The notes under the pieces were generated by a model. That model was given only the letters and a program-made list of their open reading frames with translations, ran no database searches and was not told the DNA's origin. A program made the position numbers and the translations under genes. From B10-G9 sp964627755 (GTDB lineage: Bacteria > Chloroflexota > Anaerolineae > Anaerolineales > UBA11858): a stretch of 64,000 bases of DNA. Below, one piece after another: positions 42,308-51,797 of this stretch. The stretch covers positions 62,001-126,000 of the forward strand of contig CAZVIH010000064.1 of the NCBI GenBank assembly GCA_964627755.1, read 5' to 3'. How positions within the stretch are numbered: position 1 is the first letter of the stretch; every line of letters begins with the position of its first letter.

Positions 42308-42910
42308 TTATTCTGATTTCTTTAAACCTTCTAAGAGCAGACCTGTACTGGACTTGATATGGAGCAGGATATCGATCTGGTCAGGATCATATAACCAGAG
42401 CATGACAGTGCCCTCAATAATGGCTCCTATGGCGTAAGCTGCCTCCTGAGCACTGCCTAGATTGAATTCTCCTGCATCGATACCTTGCTGGATCAGAGTT
42501 ACCAAGAGATCGAGATTCTTTTGGTAGTATCTCTGGATGGATTTCTTGATCGTATCCTGGCGAAAGGCAAGAGCGAGGAAATCATAAACCAGGGGCATCC
42601 ACTTTAACATCTTTACGATGTCCTGGCCTCCGCGCTCTGTATAGCTGTACAGGCGTTCTTCAGCAGATCGATCATCGGAGAGTAAGGCAGTCAAATCTTT
42701 TATTTCAAATTCGAAAACCCGGTCAATCAGTTTCAGGATGATGGCATCTTTACTATCAAAATACCAATATAAAGAACCTTTGCTCAGCCCAGAGGATTCT
42801 GCGATATCCGCCATGCGGGTTTTATGAAAACCTTTTTTTGTGAAGGTTTCCATGGCTGCGTCGAGTATCTGGGATTTCCTTTCTTCTGAAACGTCTTGTT
42901 TTGGGGCCAT
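42308..42910 (-). CDS. TetR-family transcriptional repressor
   Basis: A 200-residue TetR regulator. The N-terminal helix-turn-helix is TRMADIAESSGLSKGSLYWYFDSKDAI (residues about 25-51), followed by an all-helical ligand domain. It heads the run reductase-membrane protein-ABC exporter, the arrangement of CecR/AcrR-type drug-efflux control. A palindrome sits in its own promoter. An exported toxic compound or drug is the likely inducer. Confidence 0.93.
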   Translation of the reverse strand: MAPKQDVSEERKSQILDAAMETFTKKGFHKTRMADIAESSGLSKGSLYWYFDSKDAIILKLIDRVFEFEIKDLTALLSDDRSAEERLYSYTERGGQDIVKMLKWMPLVYDFLALAFRQDTIKKSIQRYYQKNLDLLVTLIQQGIDAGEFNLGSAQEAAYAIGAIIEGTVMLWLYDPDQIDILLHIKSSTGLLLEGLKKSE

Positions 42911-42917
42911 AGGATTA

Positions 42918-42947
42918 ATTATCAGTATAAACTGACTGGTCAGTCAA
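42918..42947 (-). promoter_or_regulatory. tetR promoter with embedded operator
   Basis: On the minus strand TTGACT (42947-42942), an 18-bp spacer and GATAAT (42923-42918) form a good sigma-70 promoter. Inside the spacer ACTGAC-TG-GTCAGT (42931-42944) is a 14-bp inverted repeat of the TetR-operator kind, so the repressor probably controls its own operon. Confidence 0.7.
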
Positions 42948-43027
42948 TTATAGTATACAAATATAAATAGCCCATGTCAAGCAGATTCTGAACCTGGGAT
43001 TCTTCGATTATTTTAAATTGAACTGGT

Positions 43028-45922
43028 TCAGGGGTGAGAGGTTTGATTGCGGCCGGATTGTTTGGATTGATACATGTATTGATCAGCTGAACTCATCAAC
43101 TTGGAGAGAGAGTCGATCTCTTCATTGAGCTCAACTACACCCAGGCTGACCGTCAGGTTGATCTGATGAGAATTGCTTCCGAAGGAGTAGGTTTCTGCAG
43201 CCTGTCGGAGCCTTTCTGCTACTTGAATGGCTATTGGTAGGGAGGTTTCGGGAAGGATGATCAGGAATTCTTCCCCACCGATTCTGGAAAAGATATCGAT
43301 ACTCCGAATCACACTCAAACAGCACTTGACCACTTGTTTGAGTACCTCGTCTCCAGTATCATGACCATATGTATCATTAACCAGCTTGAATTTGTCCAGA
43401 TCAAAGAATATAGCTGATAAGGGGCTGTTAAATCGTTTAGCGCGGTCGATTTCGTATTGGCCCCAGCGCTCGAGTCCACGCCGGTTCAAGATGCCTGTTA
43501 ACGGATCAGTGATTGCTAATTCATGGATCTTTTTATGAAGGCGGGCATGGGTCAGGGCGATGGAGGCCTGGCTGGCAAATGCGGAGAGGATATCGGAGTG
43601 GTCATGGTTATAGAAATTTGCCGTGTGATTATTAAGGGAAAGAAAACCTAACACCTGGTCGCCTTCAAGAATAGGAGCACCTGCCCATGACATTACATCT
43701 TCTGTTGAGTTTGTCTTTATCCAATCCGGGCTCTCATTAACGTCCGGGATGATCAAAGGTCTCTTGGATTCCGCCATTCGAACCAGAGTTTTAAATCTGG
43801 AAACATCAAAAAAATTATTAGATGGAACAGTTTCTTTGTCAGCCTCTACCTGGAACCCTTGCTGACGTACAACACGCATTTCTCCATCCTCTACCAGGAT
43901 CAGGTTTGCAGCATGATAGGGAATCACTGTGGCGATCTGAGTCAGGATCTGGTCAAGCACAACTTCAAGATCCAGGGATGATTGGATTGACCGGCCGGTG
44001 TGTTGAAGCGCCTGGGCCAACCTTCTCTGTTCCCGTTCTGCCTCGAAAGTGCGGGCATTATTGATTGCTATAGAAGCCTGACTTGATAGCAGATCCAGTA
44101 CCTGTAGCAGTCCCTCATCAAGATCTCCAGGTTGGTTAAAACTTACATTCATGATGCCAATGACTTTCCTGTGGAAGATCAATGGCAGACTTACTAGAGA
44201 TCCTGTTTTCCAGGTGTTCTGGAGATGTTCTTCTGCCTGGATATCTGGCACAAGGATCCTTTTTCCGCTCTGGGCAGTTTGATAAAAGATACTATCCAGA
44301 CCCGGGGGATGCACTGGATCCTCCTGGACTTCTTCTGCGTAAATCACTGCCCCAAACTCGAGGGTTCTCCCATTATAGAGGAAGACCTGCGCTTCCCTGG
44401 CGGCGACCAGGAGCAATACCTGTTTTAAGATGCTTTCCAGAACATCTGTCAATTCCAGGTTATCAGATAGCTGCAAATTAGCCTTGCGGAGCGAGTCAGC
44501 CAGGATCCGTTGTTCCCTTTCAGCCTTGATAAATTGCATATTTATTATTGCTGTTGTAGCCTGGTCTGCCAATAGACGTAAGATCGTCCTCTCTTCCTGA
44601 GTAAATGTCCGGATCGTGTCATACCAGATATTCAACACACCAATTACTTCAGATGCAGCCTTTAAGGAGAACGAGATCACAGCTTGTTCCGGACCCGAAT
44701 TTTGATAAGCAATTTCGTTAAACAAGGTGATGTTAGGAATAAATAGATCTTGATTGGTCGTGGCGACCAGCTGTGAAAGTTCTTCTTCACCAGGAAGTGA
44801 AAAAGGCAAAGTCTGCTGCTTATTTTTCCCCAAAGTAAGGAATACCTTGAGGTCATTATTCTGAACCAGATAAACGCTGGTGTTGTATGCTGGGCTAAGT
44901 TCATATATCTGGGATAGAACAGATTGCAATCCCGTTTCCAGCTGAACGCTGGAAGAGATATTAGTGCTAGCTTTTTGTAATGAATCCAGTTCTTTGGCGC
45001 GCAGATCCAGATGGTCTTCGATGAGTTTTTTATAGATTATAGATCCCAGAGTCTGGGCTATACTGCGAAAAGTATTTAATTCCGGTGATTCCCATTTTTT
45101 ATCTGACAGATAGGATTCAAAGCCGATGAAACCCCAAAGGGAAACACTGGTGAAAATGGGAAAAATCACATAACTACCTTGATCTTGAAGGAAAAAATAC
45201 TCCCTGGTTTCTTCAGTGAGCTCATCAAGAAGACCAATCAGGGGTTGATCAATCTCAGCTTTAGCTATCCAGGAGGTCAATTCTTCTGGGATGGAAGGAA
45301 TATCCCTTTCAGGGTATTTGGACTGGATCTCAGCCCAATAATGATAAAGCCTGCCGGAGTAGTTTACTGTACCGCTGCCGGCTAACTGGAACAGGACCAG
45401 GTGGTCAATTCCGGCTGCCAGCCCGATATTGCGCAGCAGATCAGGGATCTTTTCCATCCAGTTTTGGGAGGTGATCAGGTCGGTGGTAAGCTGATTAGTT
45501 GCTTCCAGGGCCTGGGAGAGGCGGATCAGTTTTTTGTTATTTTCAGCTAGAGTGTTTAATTCTGTACTGGACTTGAACTGTAAGTCCCTTAGATGTCCGA
45601 TAAACATGGCCGTGATTGTTAATAAAGCAAACCCGATCAAATGATTGAAGAGCAGCATATTCAGACTTTCTCTACTGGCGGGATGCAGAAGATGCATCAG
45701 AAGGTGAATAAATATGCTGATAAATGCCGAGATAGCCCCAAGGCCCATGCCTAGGGACCAGGCGGAAACCAGAACTGGCAGGGCTCCCAGAGCCATTAAT
45801 ACCCAGTAATTGTCCTGTTCTGAGAAGAATGTTAATCCTCCCAGATAAATCATCCAACTGAGAAACACCATAATCCATTCAGCGGGATCTAGTTTTTGAG
45901 GTGGTTTCAACCTATTGATCAT
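43028..45922 (-). CDS. Membrane diguanylate cyclase with four GAF-like domains
   Basis: A 964-residue sensor. About five hydrophobic helices span residues 15-120. Four consecutive GAF-like domains follow (about 160-305, 320-465, 485-630, 640-785), each ending in an ExExREQR-type linker helix. A C-terminal GGDEF domain has an active-site GGEEF at 882-886 and an intact RxxD product-inhibition site (RSID) five residues before it. It should make cyclic di-GMP in response to several small ligands or redox signals. It is a single gene; no phosphodiesterase (EAL/HD-GYP) is nearby. Confidence 0.93.
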   Translation of the reverse strand: MINRLKPPQKLDPAEWIMVFLSWMIYLGGLTFFSEQDNYWVLMALGALPVLVSAWSLGMGLGAISAFISIFIHLLMHLLHPASRESLNMLLFNHLIGFALLTITAMFIGHLRDLQFKSSTELNTLAENNKKLIRLSQALEATNQLTTDLITSQNWMEKIPDLLRNIGLAAGIDHLVLFQLAGSGTVNYSGRLYHYWAEIQSKYPERDIPSIPEELTSWIAKAEIDQPLIGLLDELTEETREYFFLQDQGSYVIFPIFTSVSLWGFIGFESYLSDKKWESPELNTFRSIAQTLGSIIYKKLIEDHLDLRAKELDSLQKASTNISSSVQLETGLQSVLSQIYELSPAYNTSVYLVQNNDLKVFLTLGKNKQQTLPFSLPGEEELSQLVATTNQDLFIPNITLFNEIAYQNSGPEQAVISFSLKAASEVIGVLNIWYDTIRTFTQEERTILRLLADQATTAIINMQFIKAEREQRILADSLRKANLQLSDNLELTDVLESILKQVLLLVAAREAQVFLYNGRTLEFGAVIYAEEVQEDPVHPPGLDSIFYQTAQSGKRILVPDIQAEEHLQNTWKTGSLVSLPLIFHRKVIGIMNVSFNQPGDLDEGLLQVLDLLSSQASIAINNARTFEAEREQRRLAQALQHTGRSIQSSLDLEVVLDQILTQIATVIPYHAANLILVEDGEMRVVRQQGFQVEADKETVPSNNFFDVSRFKTLVRMAESKRPLIIPDVNESPDWIKTNSTEDVMSWAGAPILEGDQVLGFLSLNNHTANFYNHDHSDILSAFASQASIALTHARLHKKIHELAITDPLTGILNRRGLERWGQYEIDRAKRFNSPLSAIFFDLDKFKLVNDTYGHDTGDEVLKQVVKCCLSVIRSIDIFSRIGGEEFLIILPETSLPIAIQVAERLRQAAETYSFGSNSHQINLTVSLGVVELNEEIDSLSKLMSSADQYMYQSKQSGRNQTSHP

Positions 45923-45952
45923 TTCAAATTAGTTCAGCTTTTATTGTTCAGG

Positions 45953-47671
45953 CTAAAAACGGATAAACAACCACAAGAGCGAGATACTGACCGTAATTAA
46001 CATGGCTGGAATACCTTTTTTCAGGAAGTATTTATAGCTGATCCTGTACCCCGCGCGTTCGGAGATGCCGGCGGTAATCATATTGGCTGAGGCACCAATA
46101 AGTGATCCGTTGCCTCCCATGGCTGCTCCGATCGATAGACAGTAGAATAATACTTTTGAATCTGCTCCAGGGATGATCAATGTCAAATATGCGATCACTG
46201 GGAGCATGGCAGCAGTAAAGGGGATATTGGCGATCACCATTGATAAAATGGCGCTGAACCAGGTGACTACGATCATTGCCAGAACCAGGTTCTCGCCGAT
46301 TAGTTTGCCAATTATGGTAGCAATCGCACTGATCAAACCTACTTCCTGGATCGCTCCCACGACAATAAATAGGGACATAAAAAATACCAGAGTCGTCCAA
46401 TCTACTGCCCCGATCATCTCGTCGATATCGGGTCTGATCCAAATCAACAAGGCAGACGCGCCAATCAGGGCGGTTACTGATGGCAGCAAGTGGACTTTTT
46501 CACCGAAGACAAAAAGCAGCATCATACCCGCTGCGATCCAGCCTGCTTTTTTTAGATTTTCTGGATTGGTTATTTTTCCTCTTTCTTCCAACTTTTCCAG
46601 TAGAAGAGGAGAGCCGGGTTTCTCTTCTGACAGCTCTTTTCTATACGTGAACCAGCTGTAAACGATCAGGCCAAGAAAGGCCATGAAGACCCCGGGTGTG
46701 AGATTTGTCAGGAAATCATTGAATGTAATACCACCAAAGGAGCCGATAAGGATATTTGTTGGTGTACCGATCAACGTACTAACGCCAATCACATTTGAGG
46801 CAAATACCTGGGGGATCAAAAAGACCAGTGGTGAAATATTCAGCGCCAGGGCAATCTGGACTGTAATAGGTGTCATTAATAACATCGTGGTTACGTTGTC
46901 CAGAAAAGCGGATGATATACCGGTGATCAGCATTAAGACCGGTAGCAGGATAATCATCTTCCCACCAGAAATCCGGTAAGCGTGATAAGAAAGCCAATGG
47001 AATATGCCAGTATTCTCTACGACAGCGATAACCATCATCATGCCCATGATCAGGAAGATCACATTCCAATCTATATAGGTGATTGCCTGGGGGAAATTGA
47101 ATATATAAAGATCCGGTAAAAAAGGGCTGCCCAGGTAGCTGATTGCCAAGAGCGCACTGGCGCCAGCAAAAGCTGCCAGGGTATTGTGAAGGAACCCGGT
47201 AGCTATCAGGATAAGAACAACCACGAAGATCGCGGCAGCGATCCAGAATGCAGGGGTGACATCCCTGTCCAATGTCACCAATGGAAACAAAACGGAATTT
47301 CCCAACCGAAGTTGTTTTATGAGGTCTGATGGAATAGCATTGATTTGTTGCTGGAAGTGGGGACGGGAGAATTGAAGTTCGGTCTGTTCAGGAATGGGAA
47401 GAGGGACATTAATTGAATAACTGCCATCTGCCTGAGTGAGAGTAGAGATTAGGACTTTATCATCAGAATCGACACTAGATACAAGACTAACTTCAACTCC
47501 CTTTACTGGCTGATTCTGAGTATCCTGGATTTTTCCGAAGATATACGAGTACTCTTTATTTGGATCAGCAGCTGAAACATTTTCCATCGAGAACAGGAAA
47601 ATTATCAGAGCGAATATAAATAAAATGGTTCCCGCTAATTTTGTTCTGGCCACAAATACCGCCTTTATCAT
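45953..47671 (-). CDS. DASS/ArsB-NhaD-type ion transporter with N-terminal beta-sandwich domain
   Basis: A 572-residue membrane protein. After a signal-type helix, residues about 38-115 form a carboxypeptidase-regulatory-like beta-sandwich (IFGKIQDTQNQPVKGVEVSLV, TQADGSYSINVPLP), predicted outside the cell. About 11-12 transmembrane helices of the ArsB/NhaD/CitM superfamily follow, with ITGISSAFLDNVTTMLLMTPIT and GVSTLIGTPTNILIG as the duplicated hairpin motifs. Its substrate (anion, arsenite, citrate or sodium/proton) cannot be told. It follows a usp gene by 27 bp. Confidence 0.88.
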   Translation of the reverse strand: MIKAVFVARTKLAGTILFIFALIIFLFSMENVSAADPNKEYSYIFGKIQDTQNQPVKGVEVSLVSSVDSDDKVLISTLTQADGSYSINVPLPIPEQTELQFSRPHFQQQINAIPSDLIKQLRLGNSVLFPLVTLDRDVTPAFWIAAAIFVVVLILIATGFLHNTLAAFAGASALLAISYLGSPFLPDLYIFNFPQAITYIDWNVIFLIMGMMMVIAVVENTGIFHWLSYHAYRISGGKMIILLPVLMLITGISSAFLDNVTTMLLMTPITVQIALALNISPLVFLIPQVFASNVIGVSTLIGTPTNILIGSFGGITFNDFLTNLTPGVFMAFLGLIVYSWFTYRKELSEEKPGSPLLLEKLEERGKITNPENLKKAGWIAAGMMLLFVFGEKVHLLPSVTALIGASALLIWIRPDIDEMIGAVDWTTLVFFMSLFIVVGAIQEVGLISAIATIIGKLIGENLVLAMIVVTWFSAILSMVIANIPFTAAMLPVIAYLTLIIPGADSKVLFYCLSIGAAMGGNGSLIGASANMITAGISERAGYRISYKYFLKKGIPAMLITVSISLLWLFIRF

Positions 47672-47698
47672 TCGAAAAACCTTCCAGGTAGGTAAGTT

Positions 47699-48157
47699 TT
47701 AATCCTCTTCCTGCGGGAAATCTTTCTCTGTAGAGAAAATCACTTGCGCTTGACAAACCTCCTTGATCCGATCTGCAAAAATCTGCAATCTTTCAAGAGA
47801 TAGAAGATTATGTTCGCTTTCCTCTTCAGGCCGCCCAAGAATTACATACATTGGGTTTTGTTCTTCGCAATACGATATGATCTCGTCAACAACACGACCT
47901 TTAAGAATCACGCCTTCAGCCTGTGCGCCGGCTTCAGTGGCTTGTTCCTGGGCGCTTAACAGAATGAACTCACCCATGTCGTGCAATTCCTGTGAGATAT
48001 GATTGGTTTTACTGCTGCTGGAGTGGGTCATGAAATCCAGGTTGACTACATAAAGAAAATAGATGATTTCACCTGTTTCTCGTGCCAATTGAATTGATGT
48101 AGCTATGGTTGGGCGGCTCGATGGTCCTCCCCGGATTGCACAAAGGATCCCCGACAT
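47699..48157 (-). CDS. Universal stress protein (UspA) family
   Basis: A 152-residue Usp-fold protein (ILCAIRGGPSSRPTIATSIQLA at the start, a later VDEIISYCEEQNPMYVILGRPEEES). The nucleotide-binding GxxGx9GS motif is not clear, so ATP binding is doubtful. The arrangement directly before a membrane transporter is common for Usp proteins, which may regulate transport. AAGGAGC precedes ATG 48155-48157. Confidence 0.85.
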   Translation of the reverse strand: MSGILCAIRGGPSSRPTIATSIQLARETGEIIYFLYVVNLDFMTHSSSSKTNHISQELHDMGEFILLSAQEQATEAGAQAEGVILKGRVVDEIISYCEEQNPMYVILGRPEEESEHNLLSLERLQIFADRIKEVCQAQVIFSTEKDFPQEED

Positions 48158-48270
48158 AAAATGCTCCTTGCCGATAGGCCGGAAAATGATGTTTACTCTT
48201 GGCTCTTATATTGTAGTGTTAATTTTATAACTCAGGGATAATATTATCATTTTCTCTGAGTAATTTAGTT

Positions 48271-49125
48271 CTAATCGGTAGTTGGAAGTGGTGTGGATGT
48301 TGGTGTGATATAGGGGGTTGGAGTGCTGGTCCCGGCTTGATCGTATAAAGATTCTTTTGGGAACTCAGTAACTCCCATGCGCCAGGCAATCTGCAATTTT
48401 TCAGTGGCCAGAGCTGGCCGGGAAGGCAGATCTGCTATAGATTGTTCTACCAGGTTCAGCATCTCCAATACAACCACTTTCTGTTTGGGAGGGACTCTGG
48501 TTGTCATCGCAGAGAGGTTATCGCGCGCGGTTTTTAGCTCATTTTCTGCCAGGCCATAATTATCATGAAGTATATATTGATGAGCCCAGGTCAGCATTTC
48601 CAGGGTCCGGAAAAGCTCAATTTCCAGCCGGTTTCCCGAATCTCTCATCTGGGCAGTAGCCAGGGCGCTGAGGTTTCTTGTATTTGATTCCTGCCCGGCT
48701 GAAACTGTAGCTATCATTGCCGGGGACAAAGTACCGGCAAAATAGGTATTATTGTCTACTTCAGATTGCATGTGGCCGACATCTCCAGATAATTGATCTA
48801 GAGATATCCCCAGCGCGTCCAGGGTAGCTGCGATGTCCCCTGATTGGTTCCCAGCCAGCGTAGATTGCAGGGAGGATATTTGAAGGTAGAGAGCACTCTG
48901 GGTAGCCTGAAGTTCAAAAACCTTCGTCTGATTTGCGTCTATAGGCTGGAAGACTCTTTGATCCAGGTATGGAACCCAACCAGATGCTGCAAAGTAAATC
49001 ACTCCACCAACCAGGCATCCGGCGCTAAAAACCAGAATTAACCGTAATATGATCCCCGGGATTGTTTTAGAAGCTGGTTTGGTTTGTTTCCCTGTTTTTT
49101 GGGGGGAATTATCAACTGTTTCCAT
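48271..49125 (-). CDS. Membrane-anchored coiled-coil protein of unknown function
   Basis: A 284-residue protein. A Lys/Pro-rich cytoplasmic N-terminus is followed by one transmembrane helix (about 27-50). A coiled coil comes next (about 70-120, FELQATQSALYLQISSLQ), then a helical domain (about 150-255). It ends in a Thr/Pro-rich tail (STPTPYITPTSTPLPTTD). The bulk is probably outside the membrane. I do not recognise the family. It is separated from rpmI by a terminator and so forms its own unit. Confidence 0.75.
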   Translation of the reverse strand: METVDNSPQKTGKQTKPASKTIPGIILRLILVFSAGCLVGGVIYFAASGWVPYLDQRVFQPIDANQTKVFELQATQSALYLQISSLQSTLAGNQSGDIAATLDALGISLDQLSGDVGHMQSEVDNNTYFAGTLSPAMIATVSAGQESNTRNLSALATAQMRDSGNRLEIELFRTLEMLTWAHQYILHDNYGLAENELKTARDNLSAMTTRVPPKQKVVVLEMLNLVEQSIADLPSRPALATEKLQIAWRMGVTEFPKESLYDQAGTSTPTPYITPTSTPLPTTD

Positions 49126-49177
49126 GATTTCCTCTCATAATAATTTGTTCTTGTCCAGCGTTGGGATATCACTATAT

Positions 49178-49208
49178 AAAAAAAGCCGTTCCACAAGGTG
49201 AAACGGCT
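49178..49208 (-). terminator. Intrinsic terminator after rpmI
   Basis: On the minus strand AGCCGTT and AACGGCT form a 7-bp stem (49184-49208) followed by a run of T. It ends the rpsU-infA-rpoD-carD-rpmI series. Confidence 0.85.
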
Positions 49209-49227
49209 CAATCTATCAAAAACTATA

Positions 49228-49440
49228 TTAACGACCCAGTTTAGGGACGAGTCGATTAATCCGTTTCTTTAATCCAGTTGCTTCCACCTCATGCATTTTT
49301 TTCATTGCATTGAGAGAGCGGCTGGATTTGCGGCGCCGAAGATGTCCATGATAACCCTTGGTCCGCATAATTTTTCCGCTGCCGGTTTTCCGGAATCGTT
49401 TTGCAGTAGATTGATGTGTTTTCTGGCTTTTATTACCCAT
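49228..49440 (-). CDS. rpmI: Ribosomal protein bL35
   Basis: A 70-residue, very basic protein with the bL35 pattern (KTHQSTAKRFRKTGSGKIMR, then HLRRRKSSRS). It lies downstream of carD. The usual neighbours infC and rplT are absent here, so bL35 is made from a different operon than in most bacteria. Confidence 0.93.
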   Translation of the reverse strand: MGNKSQKTHQSTAKRFRKTGSGKIMRTKGYHGHLRRRKSSRSLNAMKKMHEVEATGLKKRINRLVPKLGR

Positions 49441-49472
49441 TATTTTATTTCTCCTGGCAATCTGGTTTGCCT

Positions 49473-50000
49473 TTACTTTTTCTTCGTGGTCTTCTTTTCT
49501 GGGGGTTTGATTTTCCGTAGTATCTTGGTTAGCTCTTTATTAGCATCCTGAACTGAGATCTCGCGGGTAGCTGACCATTCAGAGGCGATTTTCTTCTTGA
49601 TCGTTGTATGGGCCCGCTGCTCTGTGGTATTCAATTTATCGTCCGCTCTTTTGGCGTGTAAATCTCTCAATAAAGTGCAAAATCCAATTAAATCTCCATC
49701 TTCTATTACTTGATTAATGCGGTTCTTACGGACAGTATGTTTGCTGTCCATTTGCTCAGCTGGCGATTCCAGTATAGCAATTGCCTTTTGAAGGTTTTTG
49801 TCACTTACTACAGGACGAATCCGGTCAGGGTCCAGGTCATCTGTTGGAATCCAGTAGACTCCGTTGCGGGTCTGGACTTTATAATATTCCCTGGTTTCAT
49901 CACCCAGTGATTTCTTTTCTTTTCCCTCTACCTGTCCAACACCGTGGTGGAGGTGGGAGACCCAATCGCCTTTTTTGAATGACTTATATTCTTTAGTCAT
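49473..50000 (-). CDS. CarD-family transcription factor
   Basis: A 175-residue CarD/CdnL-type protein. The N-terminal Tudor-like RNA-polymerase-interaction domain has FKKGDWVSHLHHGVGQVEGKE and YYKVQTRNGVYWIPTDDL. A helical DNA-binding domain follows (about 60-150), then a Lys-rich tail (PPEKKTTKKK). CarD stabilises open complexes at housekeeping and rRNA promoters. ATG 49998-50000 has GGAGAATT. It is encoded right after rpoD, consistent with joint control of housekeeping transcription. Confidence 0.92.
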   Translation of the reverse strand: MTKEYKSFKKGDWVSHLHHGVGQVEGKEKKSLGDETREYYKVQTRNGVYWIPTDDLDPDRIRPVVSDKNLQKAIAILESPAEQMDSKHTVRKNRINQVIEDGDLIGFCTLLRDLHAKRADDKLNTTEQRAHTTIKKKIASEWSATREISVQDANKELTKILRKIKPPEKKTTKKK

Positions 50001-50065
50001 ATAATTCTCCAATTGGTATCATACCCGCTGGAGGGTTTCCCAGCCAGCTATTTTATCACAGCTGT

Positions 50066-51304
50066 TCAGGAATTTTTGGTTTTTTCCAGGTAATCCCGTA
50101 ATATTCTTTGAATGCGGGGCTGTCTCAGTCGACGCAATGCCTGGGCTTCAATTTGCCTGACACGCTCCCGGGAAACACCAACTTTTTCACCGACTTCCTG
50201 AAGAGTATGGCTTTTGCCATCTGGAACACCATAACGCAGGCGGAGTATTCGCACCTCGCGGGAAGGAAGGGCTTCCATCACTTCCTCCAGGTGTTCTTTT
50301 AATAAATGTATAGTAGCGGTTTCATCAGGTAGAGGTGTTTCTAAATCCTCTACGAAATCACCCAGAACTGCATCTCCTTCTTTGGTTGTGGGCATTTCCA
50401 GAGAAAGAGGTCGTCGAGCGACCTTCATCATATACTGAACTTTTTCTGGTGCTTCATCAAGAGCATCGGCAAGTTCTTCTATGGACGGATCACGTTCCAG
50501 GGATTGTTTGAGATCATTCTGCATCCGGAACATCTTTGAGATCTTATCGCCCATGTGGACTGGAACACGAATGGTCCGTCCTTGATCGGCAATTGCCCGG
50601 GTGACAGCCTGGCGAATCCACCAGGTAGCATAAGTGGAGAATTTATAACCGCGCAAGTAGTCAAATTTTTTGGCTGCTCGCATCAGGCCGATATTTCCTT
50701 CCTGGATTAAATCCAAGAAAGGTACACCGCGGCCCATATATTTTTTTGCAACGCTGATCACCAAGCGCGAATTAGCCGTAATTAGATGATCCAGTGCAGT
50801 CCATTCATCTTCGATCATCTGGTGCAGTTCAGCTTGACGATCGTCGGGCACGTTGCCTCTGGCCATTTCTTTCCGGGCCAATCGTCCACGTTCAATACGT
50901 TTAGACAAGTCCTTTTCTTCGTCCTTTGAGAGCAGCGGGATGCTGGCCGCTTCCTTAAAATACAGCTCAATCAGATCGTTAGTGTCAATGCTGGTGAGCC
51001 GATTTTCAAGATCCTCTTCCAGGTCGTCTTCTTCATCCAATTTCCCATTACCACCATCTTCGGCGAAGATGGTTTCTAGCTCTTCCTCTTCATCTTCTTC
51101 TTCCAGGTAGGGGATATCCTCTTCGAGCAGGGAAGCAAATGCCTTTTCAAGGCTGGTAACGTCTTTTTTTGCGTCTGGAAAATAGGTAAGGATATTAGAA
51201 AATGTGATGTATCCCTGAGAATGTCCGAGTTCTATAAGTTCATGAATGGGATTTAATATTATTTTCTTGTCAATGTTAGTAAAGTTAGGAGTTGTTTTAC
51301 CCAT
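50066..51304 (-). CDS. rpoD: Primary RNA polymerase sigma factor (RpoD-type)
   Basis: A 412-residue sigma-70. A poorly conserved, very acidic N-terminus (about 65-100) is followed by region 1.2 (DTNDLIELYFKEAASIPLL), and regions 2.1-2.4 (DLIQEGNIGLMRAAKKFDYLRGYKFSTYATWWIRQA-type). Region 3 and region 4 with HTH EVGEKVGVSRERVRQIEAQALRRL complete it. The short N-terminus is normal outside proteobacteria. There is no clear ribosome binding site before ATG 51302-51304. It is preceded by infA and followed by carD. Confidence 0.95.
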   Translation of the reverse strand: MGKTTPNFTNIDKKIILNPIHELIELGHSQGYITFSNILTYFPDAKKDVTSLEKAFASLLEEDIPYLEEEDEEEELETIFAEDGGNGKLDEEDDLEEDLENRLTSIDTNDLIELYFKEAASIPLLSKDEEKDLSKRIERGRLARKEMARGNVPDDRQAELHQMIEDEWTALDHLITANSRLVISVAKKYMGRGVPFLDLIQEGNIGLMRAAKKFDYLRGYKFSTYATWWIRQAVTRAIADQGRTIRVPVHMGDKISKMFRMQNDLKQSLERDPSIEELADALDEAPEKVQYMMKVARRPLSLEMPTTKEGDAVLGDFVEDLETPLPDETATIHLLKEHLEEVMEALPSREVRILRLRYGVPDGKSHTLQEVGEKVGVSRERVRQIEAQALRRLRQPRIQRILRDYLEKTKNS

Positions 51305-51440
51305 AGAGTTTTTTGAAACGAACAGGTTTGGTTAGTAAAATTTAGCAAGTGGTTCAAATTGAGCAAATCACATTGAGCCAAGCAGCGGTTGTACTCCAGA
51401 CAAGACCGCTGACAAGGGACAAAACAATTTTAAAATCGGT

Positions 51441-51707
51441 TTATTCCTTCTTATCTGCTGCCATAGAAGGAGGAGGGGGCTGCCCTTTTTTATGACGGTA
51501 AACGATCCGGCCTCGGGAAAGGTCATAGGTAGACATTTCAACTGTCACTCGATCGCCAAGCAGAACACGGATATAGTATTTGCGCATTTTTCCAGCAAGA
51601 TAGGCCAGAATCTCGTGTCCATTTTCCAGTTCAACTAAAAATTGAGTACCAGGAAGAGCCTTAATTATTGTCCCTTCCATTCTCACTTTTTCTTCTTTTT
51701 TAGCCAT
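51441..51707 (-). CDS. infA: Translation initiation factor IF-1
   Basis: An 88-residue IF-1: the OB fold (VRMEGTIIKALPGTQFLVELENGHEILAYLAGKMRKYYIRVLLGDRVTVEMS pattern) with a Pro-rich tail (PPPPS) that is a little longer than in E. coli. GAGGTTAA precedes the ATG. It sits between rpsU and rpoD, where dnaG is found in E. coli. Confidence 0.95.
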   Translation of the reverse strand: MAKKEEKVRMEGTIIKALPGTQFLVELENGHEILAYLAGKMRKYYIRVLLGDRVTVEMSTYDLSRGRIVYRHKKGQPPPPSMAADKKE

Positions 51708-51797
51708 TTAACCTCTTGTTTTGCTCAACGATTTTCTGGGACTGGAATGAAAGTTCCTGCTGACCCAAAACCTTAATCCGGATCGTTTGATCCAGGC

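Noticed and set aside
51383..51411. Hairpin CAGCGGT/ACCGCTG between infA and rpoD as a terminator
   Set aside because: The loop is 15 nt and no T-run follows on either strand; termination here would cut off rpoD.
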